Source: G963701675 sp963701675
GTDB lineage: Bacteria > Planctomycetota > Planctomycetia > Gemmatales > Gemmataceae
Reading direction: 5' to 3'
NCBI GenBank assembly: GCA_963701675.1
Contig: OY969623.1
Location: forward strand, 1,674,001-1,738,000
Length of the DNA: 64,000 nucleotides
Shown: in pieces, positions 56,027-64,000 of the stretch
Numbering within the stretch: the first letter of the stretch is position 1
How the letters are laid out: every line of letters starts with the position of its first letter
Made by a program: the position numbers and the translations under genes
Notes under the pieces: generated by a model
What the model was told of the DNA's origin: nothing
Databases searched by the model: none
Seen by the model: only the letters and a program-made list of their open reading frames with translations

Positions 56027-57824
56027 ATGGGTATCATTCGTGGCAAACGAGTTTCTAAATCCTGGTTATGGCAACCCCGGCTCGAAGCTCTGAAATCCCG
56101 CCGGCTGCTTTCCGCCCGGGTCGACTTCAATGGCGACGGCTACGACGACCTCGCCATCGGGGCGCCGGGTGAGAACAACTCAGCCGGTATGGTGCACATT
56201 CTCTATAGCTCTCCGACCGGCTTGACCTCCACGGGAAGCCAGACGTTTACCCAGTCCAGCCTCGGGACGGATTCATCCGAAGCCGGCGATAGATTCGGGG
56301 CAAGTCTGGCCGCCGGCGACTTTAACGGTGATGGTTACGACGACCTGGCCGTCGGCATCCCGGGTGAGGATATCGGCAGCATTTCCGATGCCGGGGCCGT
56401 GAGCATCATTTTTGGATCGGTCAACGGGTTAACTGGTTCGCGCGATCAGTTCTGGCATCAGGACAGCGTCAACGTTCCCGGCGGTGCGGAGGCCGGCGAC
56501 CAGTTCGGCTATTCGCTGGCAACCGGAGATTTCAACGGCGAAGATGTCAACGGCAAGAGCATGTGCGATCTCGCCGTCGGCGTGGTGGACGATGGACCTC
56601 GGCTCTGTCGTCGATGCCGGAATCGTGCAAATATTTCTCGGATGGAACAACGGTTTTGCCTACGGCATGACCCCGAGCGTTTACTTCAGCCAGGATACCA
56701 TTGGCGTTCCGGGCAGCGCCGTAGCGAATGACCGTTTTGGCAGGTCGTTGGCGTCCGCGGACTTCAATGGCGACGGCAAGTCCGACCTCGCGGTCGGCGT
56801 TCCTTACGACAATTACGGGGCCCTTAGCAATGTTGGCGCGGTGAACCTGTTATATGGCGCCGACACCGGCCTCACGGCCACGGGTAGCCTGATTTGGAAT
56901 GACCCAAGCCCGTCGACGAACGCCCACGCCGGTTGGTCCCTGGCGGCGGGGTACCTGAATGACAACCCCTATGGCGACCTAGCCATCGGCAGCCCGCTTG
57001 ATAATTCTGGAGACGGGACAGTGTTCGTCGATTACGACTTTACCCTCGCCGGGGATTTGCACGAGTTAGGATCGTATTCTGGCGGCTACTATGGTTGGTC
57101 CGTTGCGCTCGCGACATTTGCTTCAGACGCCTATGAAAATGCATTCGTCGCCGGCATGCCGTTTGCCGACGACGGTTCGGTCAATGATGCGGGGGCGGTC
57201 GACGGGCCCGAGGGTGAACTTTTCCCAGAGGACATGGGTGAGATTTCGGAAACGGCCGACCACTTCGGCTGGGCTGTGGCGACGGGAGACTTCAATGGCG
57301 ACGACTATGACCTAGTTGTGATCGGCGTCCCGGACGAAGACTTTACCGCCTTCGTCCCGAATGCGGGGACCGTACTCATCTGCGACGCTTACGAAGTTGA
57401 CGGATATGCATGCTTGTCCTACGAGCAATGGAACCAGAACAGTATCGGCGTGGATGACATCGCCGAGGCAGGTGACCAATTCGGCTACGCCTTCGCCGTC
57501 GGTGCCGACGTTCCCGGCGGCCGCGAATCCGATCCCCGCGGCAACCGCGGGCTAGCCGTGGACCCGACCGGCGCGCTCGCTGGCGCGGCGAGTAATCACG
57601 AACGAAGCCCGGCCGCACGCGTCAGTCTAACTAATCTAGAGCGCATTAACACCGCGCCTCCGGGACACGACGCACGAGCGGACGCCGGCCAAGCCGCACT
57701 TGGTTTCGTCCCATCGCCGCGCCGGGTGGTACTCCGCACCCAACAAGCAACGCCCGCGGCCGATGGCCTCCAAGTCGAGGGAATCTTGCCGCCATTGTTC
57801 GCCGATGAGATCAGCCTAAGTTAG
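56027..57824 (+). pseudogene. LEPR-XLL FG-GAP propeller protein, frameshifted
   Basis: From ATG 56027 (GGAGGT upstream). Leader RLEALKSRRLLSARVDF, FG-GAP units DFNGDGYDDLAIGAPGE and DFNGDGYDDLAVGIPGED, then a break at about 56594. Removing one G there (or adding two bases) rejoins the second frame at DLGSVVDAGIVQIFLGWNN. That frame contains four further FG-GAP units and a C-terminal extension (SNHERSPAARVSLTNLER). About 600 aa restored. Confidence 0.83.
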
Positions 57825-57841
57825 CGCGAGAATTGGGATAG

Positions 57842-57884
57842 AACAGACATTTCGGTCTGTTCCCACACAGACAGAAATGTCTGT
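57842..57884. repeat. Palindromic element
   Basis: ACAGACATTTCGGTCTGT and ACAGACAGAAATGTCTGT are each imperfectly self-complementary and also complementary to one another. REP-like, between two FG-GAP genes. Confidence 0.65.
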
Positions 57885-57982
57885 GCCACCGTAACTCAAA
57901 ACCGAAACCACATAGTCAACGCGCCGCCGACCGGACCCGGTGCGCGCCGCGTTACAACACCGGTCCGAAAAGGAGATCAATC

Positions 57983-59809
57983 ATGCGTTCCATTCGTACC
58001 CAACAAACTCGGAAAGTTCGCCTTTGGCGACCACGGCTCGATCTGCTCGAGGCCCGGCGGCTCTTGACCGTCTGGGCCGACTTCAACGGCGACGGCTACG
58101 ACGATCTGGCCGTCGGCGTTCCTAATGAAGGAATCGGAGCCAACGACGATGCCGGCATGGTCCATGTGATCTACGGCTCGTTCGCAGGTTTGACCGCCAA
58201 CGGCAATCAAGCCTTTCATCAGGGTATGCTTATCGCCGACTCGCTCGAAGCCGACGACCGGTTCGGCTCCTCGCTCGCGGCCGGGGATTTCAACAACGAC
58301 GGATACGCCGACCTCGCGGTAGGCGTTCCTTATGAAGATGTCGGTGCCATCGTGGACGCCGGAGCGGTCCACATCCTCCGTGGATCCGCCTCCGGACTTA
58401 CTTCAGTCGGCGATAAGATCTGGCACCAGGACAAAAACCGCGTTCGCGACATCGCCGAGGCTGGCGACCGCTTCGGCTACGCGTTAGCGACGGGGGACTA
58501 CAACGGTGACAATTACGTCGATCTCGCCGTTGGGATTCCGTTCGAGGACGTAGGCGCCATCGGGGACGCGGGCGCGGTGTACACCCTTTACGGCGGCCCT
58601 TCGGGTTTGCTTCCGCAAGGAAATCTCTATCACCAGGACACGCCGAACGTGGAAGGCGCCGCCGAGGCAAACGATTACTTCGGCATCACGCTAGCTTCCG
58701 GTCGCTTCGACGCGGGTACTTACGACGATTTGGCCATCGGCGTTTGGGGCGAGGCAATCGGAACGGAGTCCAACGCCGGCGCCGTCAATGTGCTGTACGG
58801 CTCGGCCGGCGGCATTAGCGCCAGCAATAACCAGGTCTGGTATCAAGACGTGACGGGGATCGCGGGCGTCTCCGAGGCCGACGATCAGTTCGGCTACGCG
58901 CTGGCGGCAGGGGACTTCAATGCCGATTCGTACCAGGACCTGGCCATAGGGGCGCCGGGTGAAACCGTTGGCTCCATTGTGTACGCAGGCGCCGTTAACA
59001 TCTTAAACGGTTCCGTTACCGGCTTAACAGTTAACGGAAACCAGTTGTTCTCGCAAGACTCTACCAACATGCCCGACGCCGCCGAATTTGCCGACTTGTT
59101 CGGCGCCTCGCTGGCAGCGGCGGACTTCAGCGGCGATGGCGATGACGACCTCATTATCGGTATCCCGTTAGAGGATTACAGCTCTGTCGCGGATGCCGGA
59201 GAGGTGATCGTGATGTATGGCGGCGCGAGCACTTTTGGTCAGGCGAACACCTTTTTTCTCCAAAGTGATCTGACGGGCTTCACGGCCTCGAATGAAGCGC
59301 AAGATTTCTTCGGCGACTCGCTGGCCACGGGAGATTTCGATAACGACGGCCGCGCGGACTTGGCGATTGGCACACCGGGCGAAGCTATCACTGTTGCGAA
59401 CCAAGGCGCCGTTTGGGCCATGTACGGCGACCCGAGCGGCCTGTCCACCGCCGGGAACCAACTCTGGCATCAGGATATCGCAGGGATCACGGACTCCGGC
59501 GAGCTCGACGATAACTTCGGAAGCAGCGTGGCGTCGGCCGGGGCGCGCACGGAAGGTGGTAGGCAGCAGAGGTCGGGCCGCGTTCCGAAAACTGTACCGA
59601 GCATTCACGAGGGTGATGCCGAAAGCAATGCAGATGCGGCGATCCATGATGTTGAAGCCTCAGATTTGACTTCGCGCGGCGTCGTTGGCGAGAACGGTAT
59701 GGTTTCGTTCGTCGCTTCCCCAGCGCGAAAGTTGATGTCCAAATCGACGCCGGGTTCGGCAGCGGATCAACCAGTGTTTCTCGAAATGTTGGGTGAAGGT
59801 ATTGTGTAG
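57983..59809 (+). CDS. LEPR-XLL FG-GAP beta-propeller protein
   Basis: 608 aa, AAGGAG upstream. Leader RLDLLEARRLLTVWADF, then seven FG-GAP units (DFNGDGYDDLAVGVPNEG, DFNNDGYADLAVGVPYED, DYNGDNYVDLAVGIPFED, DFSGDGDDDLIIGIPLED and others). The C-terminal ~80 residues are polar and end in MLGEGIV; the DLAQLISAD tail of the 38-44 kb genes is absent. A good terminator follows 29 nt downstream. Confidence 0.9.
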   Translation: MRSIRTQQTRKVRLWRPRLDLLEARRLLTVWADFNGDGYDDLAVGVPNEGIGANDDAGMVHVIYGSFAGLTANGNQAFHQGMLIADSLEADDRFGSSLAAGDFNNDGYADLAVGVPYEDVGAIVDAGAVHILRGSASGLTSVGDKIWHQDKNRVRDIAEAGDRFGYALATGDYNGDNYVDLAVGIPFEDVGAIGDAGAVYTLYGGPSGLLPQGNLYHQDTPNVEGAAEANDYFGITLASGRFDAGTYDDLAIGVWGEAIGTESNAGAVNVLYGSAGGISASNNQVWYQDVTGIAGVSEADDQFGYALAAGDFNADSYQDLAIGAPGETVGSIVYAGAVNILNGSVTGLTVNGNQLFSQDSTNMPDAAEFADLFGASLAAADFSGDGDDDLIIGIPLEDYSSVADAGEVIVMYGGASTFGQANTFFLQSDLTGFTASNEAQDFFGDSLATGDFDNDGRADLAIGTPGEAITVANQGAVWAMYGDPSGLSTAGNQLWHQDIAGITDSGELDDNFGSSVASAGARTEGGRQQRSGRVPKTVPSIHEGDAESNADAAIHDVEASDLTSRGVVGENGMVSFVASPARKLMSKSTPGSAADQPVFLEMLGEGIV

Positions 59810-59838
59810 TCGCCAGGACGAGCAACGCGGCGCAAAAT

Positions 59839-59872
59839 AAAACCCCGCCGTCCTGGCGGAACGGCGGGGTTT
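59839..59872. terminator. Rho-independent terminator (works in both directions)
   Basis: AAACCCCGCCG-TCCTGGCGGA-ACGGCGGGGTTT: an 11-bp GC-rich stem with A-tract before and T-tract after. It should end the FG-GAP transcript from the left and, read from the right, lies about 90 nt downstream of the 16S rRNA 3' end. Confidence 0.85.
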
Positions 59873-59963
59873 ATCTTTAACTCGATAGCACCGCCAATGC
59901 GGGATGCGGACATGAAATTGTCCATCGGCGTGAGAGCCGATGGCATTGGTAAATCATCCTTAG

Positions 59964-60026
59964 AAAGGAGGTGATCCAACCGCAGGTTCCCCTACGGTTA
60001 CCTTGTTACGACTTAGTCCCAATCGC
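59964..60026 (-). rRNA. 16S rRNA, 3'-terminal fragment only
   Basis: The minus strand carries ACTAAGTCGTAACAAGGTAA, CCGTAGGGGAACCTGCGG and TTGGATCACCTCCTTT, the universally conserved 16S 3' end with the anti-Shine-Dalgarno sequence. Conservation stops at about 60026, roughly 60 nt in. The sequence further upstream does not look like helix 44 or any rRNA I recognise. So the gene is truncated or the assembly is chimeric here. Confidence 0.85.
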
Positions 60027-60260
60027 GTCGATGATGAACCCAAGAACGGATCGCATCCGAACAACTTGACGTGTCGGCTGACGACGCCGCCCCTAGCCGC
60101 TGGAATACCCTCCGTGCATTGCGAGTCTTAAAATGGTGGGACGGCAAAGGCTAGCAAGATCGATAACGACGCGTCGCGGATCTGGAGCCTTACCCGATGC
60201 CGAACGATCATCAGGACCTAGGTGTCCGCGTGGACGCGATCTGCGATCGCTTCGAGCGCG

Positions 60261-60449
60261 CTTGGCATTTCCAATCTAGGCACACTTACGCTCGGTTCGG
60301 TTGTCGTTGTTGGCAATTTCAAAACCAGCAGCATCGGGCCGGCAGTGGGAGGCGGGATTAGTAGCAAAGGAATCTTGAACATCTACGACTCAACCATTGC
60401 ACGAAACGGGGCAGTGCAAACGGACAACGGCGAGGCCCGCGGCGGCGGA
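60261..60449 (+). pseudogene. Fragment of a beta-helix gene
   Basis: Reads LGISNLGTLTLGSVVVVGNF, GGGISSKGILNIYDSTIARN and ends EARGGG. These are beta-helix rungs of the LEPR-XLL type. It stops abruptly where the truncated minus-strand signalling gene begins. The stretch between the 16S tail and this fragment (60027-60260) holds nothing recognised. Confidence 0.7.
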
Positions 60450-60559
60450 AGGTGTCGCGCGGACGGGAGTTGCCGCACCTGTTGGCGCCACCGCGAGATT
60501 AAGGCGTAGCGATCCCGCTTGACGAGCTCTATCAGTTTGTCCAGTTCGTTGATGGCCAT
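60450..60559 (-). pseudogene. 5' stub of a signalling gene (RsbRD-like N-terminus)
   Basis: From ATG 60559 (or GTG 60574): AINELDKLIELVKRDRYALI, SRWRQQVRQLPSARHL, then unrelated sequence. An xxELVxxxRxxLIxRWxxxVRxLP helix is the start of RsbR-type N-terminal domains found on stress-signalling and histidine kinase proteins. It follows the hybrid kinase by ~30 nt on the same strand, so it was likely its operon partner before being cut. Confidence 0.45.
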
Positions 60560-60592
60560 CTCACGAAACTTCACGCGGGGTTTGTCGAGGCT

Positions 60593-63037
60593 CTATCGGC
60601 CTGAAGGTAAGCTTAGTGGGTACGTTTCTCCGGATTCAAGGGAGGCTGCACTGCTGAATAATTCAAGAAGTTTCTGGTATTGGAAGCCCTCGGCCAGGCG
60701 GCGCAGCCCCTGAGCAATGCGCGGATCGCGGGCTTCGACCTCCTGGATCTTTGCCAGCAGTTGGTCCAGATCTGCAGTGATGACGGCTTCACGCATCGGG
60801 TGGATGAGGTCTTGCGGCCAGCCCGCCAGGGACTCAAGTGTGAGCTCGGCCACTTCCTCCTGGTCCTCGGCTGTGGGTTCCTCGGCGTAAACGTACTCTA
60901 CCCCAAGGTGGGCGTGAATCTTCTGGAATAGCTCTACTTCCCTGAACGGCTTGCCGATAAAATCGTCGGCGCCGATCTCCATCAACTCCTGGCGGTTTTC
61001 GTCCATCGCACTGGCAGTCACAGCGATAATCTTGGCGTCCTCGCCGCCGGCCATGGCCCGGATCAGGCGGATCGCCTCACGGCCGTCCATCACCGGCATA
61101 CGGAAATCCATCAGGATCAGATGGGGCCGCCATTCCTCAAACTGCTGGACGGCTTCCGCTCCGTTGGTCGCCAGCCGGATCTCGAAACCGACGGGGGCTA
61201 GAAGCTGCGCCAGTAGTTGGCGGTTATCCTCGACGTCGTCGGCAATCAGCACCCGGTAGGTCCCCCGCCCAGGTTGGAGCCTCAGGACATGCCGGGGCCT
61301 GTCTTTCGCTTGAACGGCCTGGGCCTCCCCCTCCTTCAAAGGCAGGTGAATCGCAAAGATGCTGCCTTTGCCGACCTGACTGCTTACCGTGATGTCTCCT
61401 CCCATCAGGCGAACAAACTCCCGGCTGATTGCCAAACCGAGCCCCGTACCGGTCCCCGCCTGCTGCCCGGTCTTCGTCTGCTCAAAATGCCGGAACAACT
61501 TATTCTGGTCGTCTTGTGAAATGCCCGGGCCCGTGTCCTCGATGTCGACCCGGAGAAAAGGCCCCGTTGCGCCGGCGTGGTCCGCGCACACGCGCAAGCC
61601 GATGCCGCCCTGCTCGGTAAACTTGACGGCGTTGCCTAACACGTTAATGAAGACCTGGCGCAGCTTGTTGATATCGGTCACGATGTATTGGGGGACATCG
61701 CCGATCATCTCCACCGAGAACGACAACTTCTTCTCATCCGTGCGGACGCGGAACATCATCTCCAGGTCTTTGAGCAGGGCGGTCAGGTCGAATGTTGAGG
61801 GGTTCACGGTCGTGCGGCCCGCTTCGATCTTGGACATCTCCAGGATGTCGTTGATCAGGGCAAGCAGATGTTCGCCGCTCCGGTTGATCGTTCCCAGGTA
61901 CTGGCATTGTCGGGGGGTGAGGTCCTGGTCGCGGAGCATCAGCTGGGAAAACCCGAGGATGGCGTTCATGGGGGTGCGGATTTCGTGCGACATGTTGGCC
62001 AGAAAGACGCTTTTGGCGCGGTTGGCTTGCTGCAATGATTGCTCGTAGCGTTTGCGTTCGGTGACGTCGCGGGCGGCGGCGAACACGCCTTGCAGCTTCC
62101 GGTCGCGGTCGTGGAAGGTAGACGCGTTGTAGGACACTACGGTTTCCTTGCCGTCCCTGGCGCGCGCGGTGAGTTCGTAGTCGGTAAGTTTGCGTTCGCC
62201 CAGCACCAGCTTGATACCGGCCTCGGCTCGGTCCGGGTCGGTGAAGCAGTCCTTGAACGGCGCGCCGATCAGCTCGTCACGCGTGCATCCGGTGAGCGCC
62301 TCCATCTGCTTGTTAACGTCGGTAATGATGCCGCGCGGATCCGTGGTTATCAGTGCATCAATGTTGGATTCAATAAGCGAACGCGTGTAGAATTGTTGAT
62401 CGCGCACGCGTTGGTCGAGCAGCATCCGCTCCGCTTCCACCTGCTTACGTGCGGTATTATCGGTACCGATCAACAGATAACCGATGATTCCCCCTTGCGC
62501 GTCGCGCAGCGCCGTGACCGACACGATGGCCGGAAAGCGGCTGCCATCCTTGCGGATGTAGGTCAATTCGTAGATGTCCTCTATCCCACGCAAGGCCTTG
62601 AAAACCAAGGCCTCAAATCCCGGCGTGATCGTGGTCCCAAACTCGGCGCTCAAGGCTTTGGCGCGCGTAATCACTTCCTGCGGATCAGAAATGTCGGCCG
62701 GGGTAATCTTGTTCATCACGTCGGCGGCCGTATAGCCCAGCATGCGCTCGGCACCGACGTTGAAGATTTGAATGACGCCCTTTTCGTCGGTGGCGATGCT
62801 TGAGAAGTTGGCGCTGTTGAAAATGGCGTTCTGCAACGCACCTGCCTTGAGCAACGCCTCTTCTGCCTGCTTGCGCGGTATTATCGGTGCCGATTAATAG
62901 ATAGCCAATGATTGCGCTTTGATCGTCGCGCAACGCCGTGACCGAGACGACTGCCGGAAAACGGCTGCCGTCCTTGCGGATGTAAGTCAGCTCGTAGATG
63001 TCCTCGATCCCGCGTGCGGCCTTGAAGACCAGCGTGC
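60593..63037 (-). pseudogene. Hybrid sensor histidine kinase, 5' end lost and frameshifted
   Basis: Main frame from 62854: PAS (IATDEKGVIQIFNVGAERML), PAC (YELTYIRKDGSRFPAIVSVT), a second PAS (DALITTDPRGIITDVNKQME), HisKA with the phospho-His (FLANMSHEIRTPMNAILGFS), HATPase (NVLGNAVKFTEQGG, DTGPGIS, GTGLGLAISREF) and a C-terminal receiver (VLIADDVEDNRQLL, phospho-Asp in LILMDFRMPVMDG, K in IGKPF). Upstream of 62854 another PAS/PAC copy (63035-62880) continues in a different frame; restoring two bases (GC) at about 62877 joins them. The 5' end is fused to a beta-helix gene at about 63035. As it stands the gene lacks its start. Confidence 0.88.
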
Positions 63038-63643
63038 ATTGTAAATCCCTCCGCCCCAATCCTCGTATGGCGCGGTATTGTGGTCATTGAAATTCGCGGA
63101 AATGGAGCAGTTCGATATCGATAGGTCCCCTTCGCTGTAAATCCCTCCGCCTTTTTTCCACCCGATATTATCGATGACGGCACAGTCCTGCAGCGTAAGG
63201 TCACCGAGATTGTAGATACCACCGCCGAAGTTAGGGCTTTTGGAGTCCCCTCCACGCATCGTCAAGCCGGAGATCTCAATATTCGCGTTGGGATTCACAT
63301 AGAAAACCCGCGCCTTTCGCTGGGCGTTGATCGTCAAAAGAGCGGCGCCCGGCCCTTGGATGTCGATTTCCGACGTTAATTGAGGCAGCGCGTTATTGAG
63401 ATTGATCGAACCGGTTACATGAAAAAAGATGAGATCCGCCCCCGGCTCGGCGTTGACCTTGTTGATGCAGTAGCGCAGATCGCCGCGGAAGCCTTTGCCG
63501 ATGCCTTGATCGGTAAGTCGCGTGACGTGGCAGGTAGATAGCAGCTGACGATCTTCAAGCGGCTCAAGGGTCGGTGGTCTGGCTGCGCTACGTTTGGGCG
63601 ATTGACGATAAGTGCTTGTAGGAACACGATTTATCCATGCCAT
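63033..63643 (-). pseudogene. LEPR-XLL beta-helix gene, 3' end replaced by the histidine kinase
   Basis: ATG 63643 with AAGGAGGG upstream. Leader TLEPLEDRQLLS, the conserved STCHVTRLTDQGIGKG block and two-and-a-half rungs (GGGIYNLGDLTLQDCAVIDN, GGGIYSEGDLSISNCSISAN, GGGIYNA). It then enters kinase DNA at about 63035-63038 and stops 14 codons later. Upstream architecture equals that of the 31333 gene, including the ~280-bp repeat. Confidence 0.8.
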
Positions 63644-63703
63644 CGATCACCCTCCTTCGAAGTACGACGTTGACCAGATGGAGGCGCACGCCGAACGTGC
63701 GCG

Positions 63704-63990
63704 CGAGTCCCTACTACTAAAGGGTGATTTGGAGCCAAAACCGGACGCGCGATTTGGGAAATTCTTCGATTTTCTCGAAAAAGATCGTGGACTGCGTCAC
63801 GCGTCCCGCGTCGATGGGCCAGGAATGCTGATCGGGGGTGACCGAGCCATTTCTCAACGGTTAAAGACCGTGGTTTGGCGGGCAGCCCTCCGCTTTCGCT
63901 TTCGGTAAAACCCGTCAATGTTCAGGCGACATCGGTAACACATCACCGCACACAAAGTACGACTGGTCCGTCGTGCTGTTGGTCCTTGCC
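63704..63990. repeat. ~280-bp direct repeat, copy 2
   Basis: Matches 31379-31660 in sequence, orientation and distance to the downstream beta-helix gene. Confidence 0.85.
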
Positions 63991-64000
63991 GTTGCGCCGG
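63854..64000 (-). CDS. NUMOD3-like protein, C-terminal part (runs off right edge)
   Basis: Forty-eight codons read RTLCAVMCYRCRLNIDGFYR, KRKRRAARQTTVFNR then stop, aligning residue for residue with the end of the 31527-31919 protein. The N-terminal part lies outside the window. Confidence 0.6.
   Translation of the reverse strand, partial: PAQRQGPTARRTSRTLCAVMCYRCRLNIDGFYRKRKRRAARQTTVFNR

Noticed and set aside
60027..60260. Continuation of 16S rRNA upstream of the tail
   Set aside because: I could not match this stretch to helix 44 or other conserved 16S segments.

Overview
The window reads as a chromosome segment from a Planctomycetes bacterium. The evidence is a large set of paralogous secreted proteins that start with the planctomycete LEPR-XLL leader (LExLExRxLLS) and carry FG-GAP/VCBS beta-propellers, right-handed beta-helices or SBBP repeats. 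It is supported by a DUF1549/DUF1553 + DUF1501 gene pair, a CehA/PHP-type protein, an ECF sigma factor next to a Ser/Thr kinase, and a rho-coaE-polA cluster. Base composition looks fairly uniform and GC-rich; the stretch around 19.6-23.0 kb looks more AT-rich by eye.

Layout. 0-4 kb: housekeeping cluster on the minus strand, polA-coaE-rho (rho runs off the left edge). 4.2-7.2 kb: a PIN toxin/antitoxin pair, a LEPR-XLL/PKD protein, and a MazF toxin with a frameshift plus its antitoxin. 7.3-10.4 kb: an MscS channel and a run of small unknown genes. 10.4-17.1 kb: a planctomycete surface/catabolic cluster (frameshifted PHP protein, DUF1501, DUF1549/1553 with LamG), then a cupin. 17.7-34.6 kb: a rearranged accessory region. 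It holds two separated halves of an SBBP-type protein, a phage-terminase scrap, a compact putative defence locus (401-aa protein, HEPN-like protein, a tRNA, a SIR2 protein), a truncated transposase, and five LEPR-XLL propeller/helix genes. 34.7-38 kb: slipin, a double-domain Hsp20, a CsrA-like zinc-ribbon protein and small genes. 38.4-43.8 kb: a tandem array of FG-GAP paralogues, including one orphan leader. 44-47.5 kb: ECF sigma factor and Ser/Thr kinase with TPRs. 48-59.8 kb: more giant LEPR-XLL proteins. 59.8-64 kb: terminator, the last ~60 nt of a 16S rRNA, beta-helix fragments, a hybrid histidine kinase whose 5' end is fused into a beta-helix gene, and a second copy of a ~280 bp repeat also present at 31.4 kb.

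Three themes stand out. First, the locus at 19.7-23.0 kb: a tRNA with an unusual anticodon loop lies 20 nt upstream of a SIR2-fold gene and just downstream of a gene with a HEPN RNase motif. This is the best candidate for an undescribed system. Second, degenerate 7-bp tandem repeats of several sequences sit inside coding regions, including polA. Because 7 is not a multiple of 3, such a repeat encodes the same 7-residue cycle in every frame. Two inverted copies lie at the ends of a possible 16-kb inversion. Third, at least eight genes carry a small net frameshift; either this is real decay in a fast-rearranging region or the assembly has residual indel errors, and raw reads would settle it.

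All functional calls come from reading motifs and translations by eye; no database search was run.
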